Assembly (NCBI RefSeq): GCF_900187375.1
Contig: NZ_FYEW01000003.1
Coordinates: 248,001 to 312,000 of the forward strand
Length of the DNA: 64,000 nucleotides
DNA from: Hymenobacter gelipurpurascens
Lineage (GTDB): Bacteria > Bacteroidota > Bacteroidia > Cytophagales > Hymenobacteraceae
Direction: 5' to 3'
The position numbers and the translations under genes were made by a program. Positions 8,490 through 17,105 of the stretch are shown here, one piece after another. Each line of letters begins with the position of its first letter. Within the stretch, counting starts at the first letter, position 1. Below the pieces are notes generated by a model. That model was not told the DNA's origin and ran no database searches. It saw only the letters and a program-made list of their open reading frames with translations.

Positions 8490-9452
8490 ATGCGTCTGTT
8501 AGGTTCCCCGTTTCCTTTACTCCTAGGCCTGTTGCTGCTGGCAGGTGCCTGCTCCCGCAAAACGGTTTCGTTCAATAGCAAGCCCGAGCCGACTGGCCTA
8601 GCCGTTGCGACAGATACTCTTTCCACAACTCGCGACACTACGCAGGCGCCTTCGTTGGTAGCTAAGCGCGTATCGCTTACCAAGGAGCAGGAACGTGCCG
8701 CCAAGGAAAAGGAAAAAGCCGCGCAGCGCAAGCCCAAGAAAAAGAAAAACATCTTTTTGGGCGAGCAAATCAAGAAAGGCTATGTGAAGTCGGGGGGTAA
8801 AGGCAAAAACCAGAGAATCGAGACGTTCTATTACCTGCGTACATTCCAGCAGCCTAATCCCTACGCCCCAGCCCGGTACGTCTACGACCCCAAAAAGCGC
8901 CGGATTCTGAAGGCCAACGGAGAGATTGACGGCAACCAGTTCCGGGTGCTGCACGGGCCATACAAGAAAATGGAAGGGGGCAAAGTAGTCGAAACCGGCT
9001 ACTACGCTATCGGCACCAAGCACCTGCGCTGGGAAACCTTCACCCGCGACAATATCCTGCTCAATAAGCAGCACTTTGAGATGGGTTTCCCGCGCGACGC
9101 TAACGTAACGTACTACGACGCGGGCCAGAAGCAAGTGAAGGAGGTGATACCCTTCGTCAATGGCAAGCTGGAAGGCGATTATGTGCGCTACAATGAGAAT
9201 GGCCAGTTGGAGTGGGACGGCCAGTTTGAGAACGGCAAGCGCGTCGGGAGCTGGAACCGCTACTGGGGCTTTCGCAACGCCCGCAACCGCCTGCGCTACG
9301 AGTACCAGTACGGCGAAACTGGCTACGACCCCGAAGTAACAGAACCCTTGCTGGTGAAAGAGTACAACCGCAATGGGGTTCTGATCTATGAGAAAGATAA
9401 GCTGGACAAACGAGGCGAGCCCGATACGGCTAGGCCAGGGTTGAAGAAGTAG
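8490..9452 (+). CDS. Lipoprotein with MORN_2 (YwqK-like) repeats
   Basis: This 320-residue protein has a lipoprotein signal: 21 residues ending in the lipobox LAGAC, so the mature protein is probably anchored at Cys21. A Lys-rich segment (KEQERAAKEKEKAAQRKPKKKKN) follows at about 70-95. The C-terminal half contains MORN_2-type repeats such as VNGKLEGDYVRYNENGQLEW and FENGKRVGSWNRYW, the family often labelled YwqK antitoxin in databases. I chose the ATG at 8490 because it gives a normal lipoprotein signal; in-frame ATGs at 8415 and 8463 would place 9-25 extra residues before it. No toxin gene is adjacent, so an antitoxin role is not supported. Function is unknown. Confidence 0.75.
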   Translation: MRLLGSPFPLLLGLLLLAGACSRKTVSFNSKPEPTGLAVATDTLSTTRDTTQAPSLVAKRVSLTKEQERAAKEKEKAAQRKPKKKKNIFLGEQIKKGYVKSGGKGKNQRIETFYYLRTFQQPNPYAPARYVYDPKKRRILKANGEIDGNQFRVLHGPYKKMEGGKVVETGYYAIGTKHLRWETFTRDNILLNKQHFEMGFPRDANVTYYDAGQKQVKEVIPFVNGKLEGDYVRYNENGQLEWDGQFENGKRVGSWNRYWGFRNARNRLRYEYQYGETGYDPEVTEPLLVKEYNRNGVLIYEKDKLDKRGEPDTARPGLKK

Positions 9453-9454
9453 GA

Positions 9455-9491
9455 GAGGCGCAGGGGCAAGTAGCCCTTGGCGCCTCTTTTT
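9455..9491. terminator. Terminator between convergent MORN_2 lipoprotein and yraN genes
   Basis: A GC-rich stem with outer arms GAGGCGC / GCGCCTC and inner arms AGGGGC / GCCCTT is followed by TTTTTT. It begins 3 bp after the stop of the plus-strand gene and ends just before the stop of yraN on the other strand. Confidence 0.85.
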
Positions 9492-9493
9492 TA

Positions 9494-9853
9494 TCAATAG
9501 AAAGCATCTTCAAAGTGCTCCACTTGTAGGCCACTGGCAGTGTGGGTAAGGGCCAGAATATCGAAGCGAATATCTCCGGTCCAGTCTAGATCCTCCTGCA
9601 GCTGCTCCGCTGCCCGCCGAAACAGCTCCTGTTTGCGAGGCGTCACGAACTCTTCGGGGTAGCCATAGCGGGTGGAGGAGCGCGTCTTGACCTCGACGAA
9701 TACCAGTAGTTGCTGGCCTAGGCGCACAATCAAATCTACTTCGGCGCGGCCATGGCGGTAGTTACGATGCACTAACTCGTAGCCTTGCTCGAGCAAGTAG
9801 GCTAGGGCGGCATCTTCGCCGGCCTGGCCTAGCGCATGGGCAGAAGGTTGCAT
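9494..9853 (-). CDS. yraN: YraN / UPF0102 family endonuclease-like protein
   Basis: This protein is 119 residues, the usual size for the family. It has the restriction-endonuclease-like core: GEDAALAYLLEQGYELVHRN, then AEVDLIVR and VFVEVKTRSS, giving the E...D...ExK catalytic signature of the Holliday-junction-resolvase fold. I chose the ATG at 9853 because the conserved domain starts directly after it (MQPSAHALGQAGEDAA); the open frame upstream to 9946 is not conserved in character. The cellular role of UPF0102 is poorly known; a DNA-processing role is assumed from the fold. Confidence 0.9.
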   Translation of the reverse strand: MQPSAHALGQAGEDAALAYLLEQGYELVHRNYRHGRAEVDLIVRLGQQLLVFVEVKTRSSTRYGYPEEFVTPRKQELFRRAAEQLQEDLDWTGDIRFDILALTHTASGLQVEHFEDAFY

Positions 9854-9972
9854 GTAAACAGAGCAGGCATGGAGAAAAGAGCAGGTGCAAGGCCCCGTTG
9901 GTAAGGCACTTTGGCTAGTAGAATCAGGCTTTTGGCTCCGAAGCAACTAATGGAGGTTGGGACTAAAACTAG

Positions 9973-9980
9973 TACCTTTG
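9973..9980 (+). promoter_or_regulatory. -7 box TACCTTTG upstream of lipB
   Basis: This is an exact TAnnTTTG match in the 292-bp gap between yraN and lipB. It would give a leader of about 160 nt. No good -33 TTTG is found at normal spacing, so the call is tentative. I see nothing else structured in this gap. Confidence 0.4.
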
Positions 9981-10145
9981 CGCCTCTTCTGAGAAGCAGT
10001 GGCTCTTACAGTTGCTGTTTTTGCAAAAGACTTTGCCTGCTCCCAGAATGCAGCCTGTTCAGCTTAGTGGCTTTCTGCTAAATAACTAAATTGCTGAATG
10101 ATAAGGGTGGCCTCGGGTCAGATAGACGCTTAATTTGCCTGCTCT

Positions 10146-10937
10146 ATGGATTTTATTTCGGCTTGCGTAACGCCTTCTACTCCGGTAGCCGCTCCGCAGG
10201 TGGCGCCTATAGTACCCGGGCAAAACCGACAGATTGTGGTGCGCCGGCTAGGCCTGGTAGAGTATGTGCCAACCTGGAATCTGCAGGAACAGTTGCTAGC
10301 CGATACGCTGGCCATTAAGGCCAGCAACCGCCAGGCCCAGGAAGCCAGTGAAGCGCCAGCCCAAACCCCCAACTACTTGCTGCTGTGCGAGCACCCGCAC
10401 GTGTACACGCTTGGCAAGAGTGGTAAGCCCGAGCATTTGCTGCTCGATGAGAGTGGCCTAGCAGAGCACGCCGCTACCTTTCACCGCATCAATCGAGGCG
10501 GCGACATCACCTACCACGGTCCCGGCCAGCTCGTAGGCTACCCTATTCTCGACCTCGACAATTTCTTTACCGACATTCACCGCTACCTGCGCGTGCTGGA
10601 GGAAGCCGTTATCCTGACGCTGGCCGAGTATGGCCTACAGGCCGGCCGTATTGCAGGCCTTACCGGCGTCTGGCTTGATTTTGCAGAAGGCGCCGCCAAC
10701 CCCCGAAAAATCTGCGCTTTGGGCGTGAAGTGCAGCCGCTGGGTAACCATGCACGGCTTCGCCCTGAACGTTAATACTGACCTGGCCTACTTCGGGCATA
10801 TCGTGCCTTGTGGCATTACCGATAAAGCCGTTACCTCGCTTCAACAGGAGCTAGGCCACTCTGTGCCGGTAACAGAAGTACAGGAGCGGCTCTTGGTGCA
10901 TCTGGCCGGGTTATTGGGTGCCGACCTCAGCTCCTGA
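10146..10937 (+). CDS. lipB: Octanoyl-[ACP]:protein N-octanoyltransferase LipB
   Basis: This 263-residue enzyme transfers octanoyl groups from ACP to lipoyl domains, the first step of lipoate synthesis. The signatures are INRGGDITYHGPGQLVGYP near residues 117-135, the catalytic Lys in CALGVKCSRW and the catalytic Cys in GHIVPCGITD. Compared with typical LipB (about 210-240 residues) it has an N-terminal extension of about 25 residues rich in Pro and Val, and an insert before LLLCEHPHVYTLGKS. The ATG at 10146 is the first in frame; a shorter start is possible because residues 1-25 are not conserved. lipA is not in the window. The next gene starts 10 bp after the stop. Confidence 0.96.
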   Translation: MDFISACVTPSTPVAAPQVAPIVPGQNRQIVVRRLGLVEYVPTWNLQEQLLADTLAIKASNRQAQEASEAPAQTPNYLLLCEHPHVYTLGKSGKPEHLLLDESGLAEHAATFHRINRGGDITYHGPGQLVGYPILDLDNFFTDIHRYLRVLEEAVILTLAEYGLQAGRIAGLTGVWLDFAEGAANPRKICALGVKCSRWVTMHGFALNVNTDLAYFGHIVPCGITDKAVTSLQQELGHSVPVTEVQERLLVHLAGLLGADLSS

Positions 10938-10947
10938 GAATTTACCT

Positions 10948-11367
10948 ATGAAGAAAGATATTTCATTTGATCCGGTTGAGGGTATCTCCATTGCCATTGT
11001 GCCCGACGACCAGGCGGCCACGGAAGAAGGGAAGCCGGGTTGGCAGGTGTACCTGCTCAACCATAATGAGTACCCCATCCAGAACGTCATCGTTAGCTCC
11101 AATGGCTATGGCGTTAATCCTGCTGACGGAGAGCCTGTTCGAACTTCTACGCTGCGCCACGTACTACTGGAAGTAGAGCCTCATACCGCGGTGCCCATCG
11201 AGCCCATTGATCCGGCGTTGTTTCATTTGAACAACCAGTATTGGGTGAGCTACTACCGCGACAAGAATATCTTCGATAAGAAATTCATTTTCGTGCCCGA
11301 TTCTATCGTGCCCGAGAATCTCATTCATATTGCCCTGCTCGACCGCTCCGGCGTACTGCATAGCTAG
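10948..11367 (+). CDS. Conserved hypothetical protein following lipB
   Basis: This 139-residue soluble protein has no signal peptide or membrane helix. The sequence is rich in beta-strand patterns (GWQVYLLNHNEYPIQNVIVSS, HTAVPIEPIDPALFHLNNQY, KKFIFVPDSIV), suggesting a small all-beta fold. I recognise it only as a conserved Bacteroidota hypothetical. I chose the ATG at 10948, ten bases after the lipB stop, over an in-frame start inside lipB; tight spacing suggests co-transcription. Its TAG stop (11365-11367) is embedded in a GCTAGGCC word. Confidence 0.75.
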   Translation: MKKDISFDPVEGISIAIVPDDQAATEEGKPGWQVYLLNHNEYPIQNVIVSSNGYGVNPADGEPVRTSTLRHVLLEVEPHTAVPIEPIDPALFHLNNQYWVSYYRDKNIFDKKFIFVPDSIVPENLIHIALLDRSGVLHS

Positions 11368-11435
11368 GCCTTCTCTTCATTGTTTCAGCCGACATTTTTC
11401 GGCGAGACGTAGTTTTCTGCTTGAGCCGAACCACC

Positions 11436-12503
11436 ATGAGTCACCTTGGAATTCAGTTGGGCCTGTCCTCTCTCTGGGCATTTCTGGTATCGATGTTTGC
11501 GGTGCCATCTATCATCTACATCGCCCACCTGAAAAACATGCTCGATACGCCCAATGTGCGCACCGTGCATGAATCCCTGACGCCCCGGCTCGGTGGTGTA
11601 GCGGTGTTTGCGGGCTTCATGTCGGCACTCACCATCTTCGCCGATTTAGGCCATGGTATTCAGCAACTGCTGGCTGGCTGCATCGTGTTGTTCTTCGTCG
11701 GCCTGAAGGATGACCTAGTGAGTATATCCGTTGCCAAGAAGTTCATCGGCCAGTTACTCGCCACCGGCATCGTCATGATTATGGCCGATGTGCGCATCAC
11801 TAGTTTCCAGGGAATTCTGGGGGTACAGGAGCTGCCCGTCGGCATCAGCTATGCCTTTACGTTCCTGGTTATCGTGGGTATAACCAACGCCATCAACCTG
11901 ATTGATGGCCTAGATGGCCTGGCGGGTACCATTGTACTCATTATTGTCAGCACCTTCGGCTATTACTTCTACGCCTACGGCGGACCCAATTACCAGAACT
12001 ACGCATTCGTATCCGTTTGCGTAATTGGAGGTATGCTGGGTTTTCTTCGATATAACTTCCACAAAGCCAGTATCTTCATGGGCGATACTGGCTCCTTGCT
12101 GTGTGGCTTTATCGTTTCTATCCTCACGATTCAGTTTATCGAGATGGGCCTGACAGTAGGCCAGCCATTCGCTTCAGCATCTCCTTCGGTAGCGGCAGGA
12201 ATTCTATTCGTTCCTCTCTTTGATACGCTGCGCGTGTTTACAGTACGTATGCTGGCGGGCCGCTCGCCTTTTGCCCCCGACAAAAACCACGTACACCACC
12301 GGATTCTGGCCATGGGCTTTCAGCAGATCAGTACGGTTATGCTGCTAGGCCTGCTTAATATGGTTGTGATTCTTTTTGTTATCAACTTCGCTTACCTCGG
12401 CAATACACTGCTGATTGTTGGGCTGGTAGTATTTTCTGTGCTGTTGAGCTTTCTGCTAGGCGTTTACCAAAGCCGTAGTGCCCGCCAGCGGGTAGCTTCG
12501 TAG
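11436..12503 (+). CDS. WecA/MraY-family polyprenyl-phosphate N-acetylhexosamine-1-phosphate transferase
   Basis: This 355-residue polytopic inner-membrane enzyme moves a sugar-1-phosphate from a UDP-sugar to undecaprenyl phosphate, starting O-antigen, capsule or teichoic-type glycans. The family motifs are GLKDDLVSIS (Asp pair for Mg and lipid), NAINLIDGLDGLAG, FMGDTGSLLCGF and the HIH-type loop PDKNHVHHRI, which is characteristic of the WecA/TagO branch rather than MraY. About ten membrane segments are apparent. I chose the ATG at 11436 over a TTG at 11421. No other glycan gene lies nearby, so the downstream pathway is unknown. Confidence 0.93.
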   Translation: MSHLGIQLGLSSLWAFLVSMFAVPSIIYIAHLKNMLDTPNVRTVHESLTPRLGGVAVFAGFMSALTIFADLGHGIQQLLAGCIVLFFVGLKDDLVSISVAKKFIGQLLATGIVMIMADVRITSFQGILGVQELPVGISYAFTFLVIVGITNAINLIDGLDGLAGTIVLIIVSTFGYYFYAYGGPNYQNYAFVSVCVIGGMLGFLRYNFHKASIFMGDTGSLLCGFIVSILTIQFIEMGLTVGQPFASASPSVAAGILFVPLFDTLRVFTVRMLAGRSPFAPDKNHVHHRILAMGFQQISTVMLLGLLNMVVILFVINFAYLGNTLLIVGLVVFSVLLSFLLGVYQSRSARQRVAS

Positions 12504-12525
12504 CCCTGGCTTTTATCTTTCGTCT

Positions 12526-13698
12526 GTGTCTCGCATTCGTCTTCTTGTGTTGTGGCTTGGGTTGCTTTTGGCCGCCTGCAATACGGCACGTGCAGCCGAA
12601 TACAAGCCGCTGCCGCCATCTCCCCGGGGTGGCCTCACGCAGGATTGGCTTATTCATGATGAAGCAGGAAACCGACTGATTCTGTACCTGCCAGATTATC
12701 ATGCCCCCGCCCATGCCTACTATCAGTGGCTAACTATCCGGCCTAGCAAGGCACTGCCCATAAGTTTCACAGCTCGTCAGGGGCTCAGCTTGTTCCTAGA
12801 CAATCGGCTGGTTTTCACCGCGCGCCATCCGGCCACCTACACCGTTGATCTTGCGAAGTTGCTGCCCGCTGGCGCTCCTATAGGGGTACATTTGCTGTGC
12901 GTTTGGGAACCCGAGGCATCTCCCAATTTAGCATCTTTTGCAAACGCCACTTCAACGGCAATAGCACCAAAAGGCAAAGAAGTATCCCGACCCTTGGTCG
13001 CTCAGCCGCGCCCTCGCGGCCATCAGGGCCAAACTGTATTCCTGTGCTTCCTGCTGCTGATCGGACTGGCCTACGGCGGAATCCGGGCTACGTATCAGCC
13101 GGGCTTTGCCAGAATCTACCAGGTAGAAGGGCTGTGGGGAAAAGCTGCGGCCGAGCAGGATTTTCTGACCAAACCCACTATTACTTGGCTTAATCTAGGG
13201 CTGGTTTTGCTCTTCTCCTTCTCCTTTGCCTTACTGTTGGTTGCCATTCATACCAACATCCAAAGCATCGTGATTCTGCGGCGGCTATTTGATGTTCCAG
13301 AGTCGGCAATTGTCGTCCGGGTACTGCTTTACACTGCCCTTATAGCCGTATTTATAATTGGTAAATACCTTTTCCTGGAGCTGATGGGCTACATCTTCGA
13401 TGTAGCGGAACTAGTGATGGTCCAGTACCGGGAATTCGTGCGCACCATTCTGTTTATGGGCCTATTCCTGCCCTTGGTTATGTTTCTATACTTAGGGCTG
13501 AATCAGCGTCTCCCCGAAACAGTGCTATGGGTATCCAACGGGGTGGTTTCCTTGCTGTTGATAGGTACTGTGTTACGAGTAGCCCGAACCTTGAGTCAGA
13601 AAGCGTCGCTGCTAAATCTACATTTGTTTTCGTACCTTTGCGCCACAGAAGTAATACCTCTGGTAATTCTGCTGAAGCTGATTGTTTTTACCTACTGA
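12526..13698 (+). CDS. DUF4271 membrane protein
   Basis: This 390-residue protein starts with a GTG at 12526; the next in-frame ATG is far into the protein, so GTG is the most reasonable start. It opens with a signal or lipoprotein sequence (VLWLGLLLAACNT; a lipobox LAAC puts Cys at 18). An extracytoplasmic domain with ITF-like strands follows up to about residue 165, and then roughly seven membrane helices to the C-terminus. The order DUF4271 followed by uroporphyrinogen-III synthase and then a PorP/SprF gene is one I recognise from many Bacteroidota. A link to T9SS or heme is only positional. Function unknown. Confidence 0.8.
   Translation: MSRIRLLVLWLGLLLAACNTARAAEYKPLPPSPRGGLTQDWLIHDEAGNRLILYLPDYHAPAHAYYQWLTIRPSKALPISFTARQGLSLFLDNRLVFTARHPATYTVDLAKLLPAGAPIGVHLLCVWEPEASPNLASFANATSTAIAPKGKEVSRPLVAQPRPRGHQGQTVFLCFLLLIGLAYGGIRATYQPGFARIYQVEGLWGKAAAEQDFLTKPTITWLNLGLVLLFSFSFALLLVAIHTNIQSIVILRRLFDVPESAIVVRVLLYTALIAVFIIGKYLFLELMGYIFDVAELVMVQYREFVRTILFMGLFLPLVMFLYLGLNQRLPETVLWVSNGVVSLLLIGTVLRVARTLSQKASLLNLHLFSYLCATEVIPLVILLKLIVFTY
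13633..13640 (+). promoter_or_regulatory. Possible internal -7 box TACCTTTG before hemD
   Basis: An exact TAnnTTTG copy lies inside the 3' end of the DUF4271 gene, about 137 bp before the hemD ATG. No well-spaced -33 element is visible. It may be a secondary promoter for hemD, or simply codons for Tyr-Leu-Cys. Confidence 0.25.
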
Positions 13699-13776
13699 AC
13701 AACACATTACTGCTCGCCTATTCGCGCTGCAGTGTCTGCAATCCCACCTTATTGCCCTAGACTTACTTTTTAACTT

Positions 13777-14607
13777 ATGGCCGAGAGCAACGACAAACCG
13801 GGAACGGGCCGTCATGCCAAGCGTATCTCCACTATCCTTGTCACCCAGCCCAAGCCCACGAACGACGTGTCTCCTTACTTTGCTATTGCTGAGAAGTACG
13901 GTATTAAGGTAGACTTTCGTGAGTTTATTGAGGTGCAGCCTGTTTCCTATAAGGATTTTCGCAAGGAGAAGGTGAACATCGCCGATCATACGGCCATTAT
14001 TTTCACGAGCCGGAATGCAGTTGACCATTTCTTTCGCATTTGCCAAGAGGCGAAGATCGAAATGCCTGCCGAAATGAAATACTTCTGTATCTCTGAGCAA
14101 ACGGCCAATTATCTGCAGAAGTATATTGTACTGCGTAAGCGTAAGCTATTCGTAGGCCAGCGCACCGCCGCCGATCTGTTTGATGTTATTAAAAAGCATA
14201 AGGGCGAAAAGTTCTTATACCCCTGCTCCGATATTCGCAAAGACGATATTCCTGAGTTTATGCGGGCCAACGGCTTCAAGTTTACGGAAGCCGTAATCTA
14301 TCGCACGGTTGCTAGTGACCTCTCCGATTTGTCGGATGTAAAATACGACTGCATCGCCTTCTTCAGTCCTTCAGGCATCAGCTCCCTGTTCATCAACTTC
14401 CCTGATTTTGAACAGAATGGCACCCGTATTGCGGCGTTCGGTCCTACAACTGCTAAGGCAGTAACAGAAGCTGGCCTAGAGTTGGATATTGAAGCACCAC
14501 AGCCAAATGCGCCTTCCATGACGGGAGCTATTGAGGCTTATATTCGTTTGCATCACGGCACTGATAATAGCAAGGAAAAGAATAAAAGCGGCAAGCAAAG
14601 CGCCTGA
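13777..14607 (+). CDS. hemD: Uroporphyrinogen-III synthase (HemD)
   Basis: This 276-residue enzyme closes hydroxymethylbilane with ring-D inversion to make uroporphyrinogen III for heme and sirohaem. HemD is poorly conserved, but the two-lobed pattern is there: ISTILVTQPKPTNDVSPYF at the N-terminus, HTAIIFTSRNAVDHFF near residue 70, FLYPCSDIRKDDIPEF, YDCIAFFSPSGISSLF near 195, and IAAFGPTTAKAVTEAGLELDI. The C-terminal tail is Lys-rich and probably disordered. The protein begins 78 bp after the DUF4271 gene. No other heme gene is in the window. Confidence 0.93.
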   Translation: MAESNDKPGTGRHAKRISTILVTQPKPTNDVSPYFAIAEKYGIKVDFREFIEVQPVSYKDFRKEKVNIADHTAIIFTSRNAVDHFFRICQEAKIEMPAEMKYFCISEQTANYLQKYIVLRKRKLFVGQRTAADLFDVIKKHKGEKFLYPCSDIRKDDIPEFMRANGFKFTEAVIYRTVASDLSDLSDVKYDCIAFFSPSGISSLFINFPDFEQNGTRIAAFGPTTAKAVTEAGLELDIEAPQPNAPSMTGAIEAYIRLHHGTDNSKEKNKSGKQSA

Positions 14608-14661
14608 TTCTGAGCGCGGGATAACTAAGTAATATGGTTTCCCGTTTGTTTCTTACCAGGA

Positions 14662-14692
14662 TTGGTTACAGAGGGTTTTTTGTATACATTTG
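14662..14692 (+). promoter_or_regulatory. Bacteroidota promoter for the porP/sprF-like gene
   Basis: A TTG (14662-14664) lies 20 bp before a perfect TACATTTG (14685-14692), matching the TTTG-N19-TAnnTTTG consensus. The predicted start lies near 14699, giving a 5' leader of about 47 nt. This is the best-spaced promoter in the window. Confidence 0.65.
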
Positions 14693-14745
14693 GAAGCCGC
14701 TGTCTTCTTTATACCTGTGTAACTTACGCGAAGTCAGCTGCTTAT

Positions 14746-15738
14746 ATGAAGAGAATTATATTTTCTGCTTGCTTCCTGTTTGCTGTAGCAGGTACTGCTG
14801 TGGCTCAGCAGCAACCTCAGTTCAGCCATTACGGCTTCAATGGCATGTATCTTAATCCTGCTTATGCCGGGATCAAAGGCCAAGGGGAGATAACTGCTAT
14901 CGGCCGTTCACAATATTATGGTTACAATGCCACCTTTGATAACGGTGGTTCGCTTCAGACCGCTTCTTTAACGGCATCAATCCCAGTAGCTGCTATTGGC
15001 GGAGGGCTTGGTATTGGAATCTATCGCGACAAGGTAGCGCAGTTAGCTACCACCAATGCTCAGCTTTCTTATTCTAAGCATATCAAAATAGGCGAAGGAC
15101 GATTAGGGTTGGGTGTTCAGGCGATTTTCAACAATATATATCAAGGCACCTATCGGTTTGTTGACGAAGGGGATGTCAAAATCCCTAGAGAAGGATCTGA
15201 CCAGAAATTTGACGCGGGTGCAGGCGTTTGGTATGAGTCTGAAAAGCTTTACGCAGGCCTAAGCGTTAATAACCTGTTTCGTTCCGGATATAAGTTTAAT
15301 AGCGAAGTAGTAGGAGGTAAGACCGCTGAGTATATCAACGAGAACCATGCCTACCTCACAGCCGGCTATAATATTGAGGCCTCCTCTTCCGTTGTTGTCA
15401 CACCAACTGTGTTGATGAAAATGGTGATGCCAGGTAAATTTGGTGACAACAACAAATTCAGCTTCAAAAACAACTCGTATGAAGCTGGCGTACGCGCCAC
15501 TTTCGATGATCGGTTCTGGGGAGGGATAGGATATAGGTACGATGAATCGTTTACTGGCATGGCTGGCCTGAGTTTTGCTAAGGATAACGCAATCAGGGTG
15601 GGATTAGCCTACGACCTAGTTGCATTTAATCAAGATGCGCGGGCCTTGAGCTCTTTTGAGCTTTTACTCTCCTACCGTCTCCCCAAACCAGGACTGCTTA
15701 CGCGTCCTGCTATCCGCACCCCGCGATACAGCTTCTAG
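14746..15738 (+). CDS. porP: PorP/SprF family type IX secretion outer-membrane protein
   Basis: This 330-residue protein has a clear signal peptide (MKRIIFSACFLFAVAGTAVAQ). The mature protein begins with QPQFSHYGFNGMYLNPAYAG, the hallmark of PorP/SprF proteins, and continues as a beta-barrel with repeated Gly/aromatic strands (GLGIGIYRDK, AGVRATFDDRFWGGIGYRY). PorP/SprF proteins work with the GldKLMN machinery in outer-membrane export of particular cargo. I chose the ATG at 14746, which begins the signal peptide; the frame is open upstream without conserved sequence. It has its own promoter and lies 238 bp before gldK, the usual order. PorP paralogs are numerous, so the exact orthology to porP is inferred from location. 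Confidence 0.9.
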   Translation: MKRIIFSACFLFAVAGTAVAQQQPQFSHYGFNGMYLNPAYAGIKGQGEITAIGRSQYYGYNATFDNGGSLQTASLTASIPVAAIGGGLGIGIYRDKVAQLATTNAQLSYSKHIKIGEGRLGLGVQAIFNNIYQGTYRFVDEGDVKIPREGSDQKFDAGAGVWYESEKLYAGLSVNNLFRSGYKFNSEVVGGKTAEYINENHAYLTAGYNIEASSSVVVTPTVLMKMVMPGKFGDNNKFSFKNNSYEAGVRATFDDRFWGGIGYRYDESFTGMAGLSFAKDNAIRVGLAYDLVAFNQDARALSSFELLLSYRLPKPGLLTRPAIRTPRYSF

Positions 15739-15911
15739 TTATAAGAGGCAAAAACAGGGCTGCGGATGCTCTGACTCAGTGGTATCTATGAAATTTAGCT
15801 TATCTGTACTAACTCACTGCTTTCCATCGTTTAACCGAAAGCAACATCGGTTTATAAACATTTGGGATGCATTGTGTGAAAGGCTTGTGTACGAACGTAC
15901 AAATAGCTAGA

Positions 15912-15940
15912 TTTGCCGGCTCACAAAATTGTAATCTTTG
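15912..15940 (+). promoter_or_regulatory. Candidate promoter for gldKLMN
   Basis: TTTG at 15912-15915 is followed 16 bp later by TAATCTTTG (15932-15940), one base longer than the TAnnTTTG consensus. It lies 37 bp before the gldK ATG. The rest of the 15739-15976 gap holds two weak hairpins, AACCGA/TCGGTT near 15835-15852 and GTACG-AA-CGTAC at 15889-15900; I see no riboswitch. Confidence 0.45.
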
Positions 15941-15976
15941 GGTATCGCCGCCTGAACAGTCTTTTTTCTTCCTCAC

Positions 15977-16996
15977 ATGAACAAGTTTCTCATTTTGCCT
16001 CTCGTTGCGTTTTCAACGCTCTTGCTGGGAGGCTGTGGTTTTGGCAAAGGACCGCAAGGCGACCTGGTCGGGGCAGAGGATCGTCCCGAGTTCAACCCAC
16101 AAGAGGTGCCTTTTGGTATGGTGCCTTGTCCAGGCGGTACATTCCATATGGGCCAAACCGACCAAGATATTTCGGCCTCTATGGTCAACATGAACAAGCA
16201 GGTGACCATTGCCGGCTTTTACATGGATGAGACCGAGATTACCAATAATGAATATCGTCAATTCATGAATGCTATTCGTCAGGACTCTATCGATGTACTG
16301 GGCGAAGAATATGTGATGACGGAACTCTACCCAGATACCACGGTATGGGTACGTGACTTCACCTATCACATGGGTGACCCTCTGATGGAGTATTATTATA
16401 CCCATCCTGCTTTCGACGATTATCCAGTAGTAGGTGTTGATTGGTTTGCTGCAAAATATTTCTGCAACTGGCGCACCAAAAACAAGAACGCAGCCAACGA
16501 AGAAGCTGGTGTAGCTCCTACCCCGAACTTCCGTCTGCCTTCCGAAGCTGAATGGGAATATGCTGCTCGTGGTGGCCGCGATTTGGCTACGTATCCATGG
16601 GGCGGCCCTTATCTGCGCAACTCCAAGGGCTGTATGTTGGCTAACTTCAAGCCTGGTCGTGGTGATTATGCCTCTGATGGATATGCATACACTTCGCCTG
16701 TTGGAGCATTCTTCCCTAACGATTTTGGCTTGTACGACATGTCTGGCAACGTAGCAGAATGGTGCGATGATGCTTATATGGAGGCATCTGTTCCAGTCGT
16801 TTGGGATATGAACCCTACCAACCCGGATGATAATGAGCCCCGGAAAGTAGTACGTGGAGGATCTTGGAAGGACATTGCTTATTTCCTTGAGACCGGCACG
16901 CGCAACTTTGAATACCAGGACTCTGCCCGCTCTTACATTGGTTTCCGCACTGCCATGATTCAAATCGGCATGGGAACAAATGGCAACCTGCAATAA
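15977..16996 (+). CDS. gldK: GldK/PorK, type IX secretion lipoprotein (FGE-sulfatase domain)
   Basis: This 339-residue lipoprotein carries the lipobox LLLGGC with Cys20. Most of the protein is an FGE/SUMF1 fold: GMVPCPGGTFHMGQTDQD, GFYMDETEITNNEYRQF, FRLPSEAEWEYAARGG, FGLYDMSGNVAEWCDDAY and VVRGGSWKD, ending in SYIGFRTA. In T9SS, GldK and GldN form a ring attached to the inside of the outer membrane; the formylglycine-generating activity of the fold is not thought to be used. It heads the gldKLMN operon. Length is somewhat shorter than the roughly 460 residues of the Flavobacterium protein. The neighbour order makes the assignment secure. Confidence 0.95.
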   Translation: MNKFLILPLVAFSTLLLGGCGFGKGPQGDLVGAEDRPEFNPQEVPFGMVPCPGGTFHMGQTDQDISASMVNMNKQVTIAGFYMDETEITNNEYRQFMNAIRQDSIDVLGEEYVMTELYPDTTVWVRDFTYHMGDPLMEYYYTHPAFDDYPVVGVDWFAAKYFCNWRTKNKNAANEEAGVAPTPNFRLPSEAEWEYAARGGRDLATYPWGGPYLRNSKGCMLANFKPGRGDYASDGYAYTSPVGAFFPNDFGLYDMSGNVAEWCDDAYMEASVPVVWDMNPTNPDDNEPRKVVRGGSWKDIAYFLETGTRNFEYQDSARSYIGFRTAMIQIGMGTNGNLQ

Positions 16997-17105
16997 GGAT
17001 AACTGCTGAACAGCATAACCTATATTAGCTCACCCCGCCTCATTACACCTTCTGCATTCCCTTTTACTTCATCAACTTCACCAACTTCTTTTTTAATTTA
17101 ACAAC

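Noticed and set aside
8490..9452. YwqK-like protein as the antitoxin of a toxin-antitoxin pair
   Set aside because: It is a lipoprotein with MORN_2 repeats and has no toxin-like neighbour; the antitoxin label of the family is not evidence by itself.
16013..16993. Open frame of about 326 codons opposite gldK
   Set aside because: It has no domain and covers almost exactly the gldK coding sequence on the other strand, as expected for a shadow.
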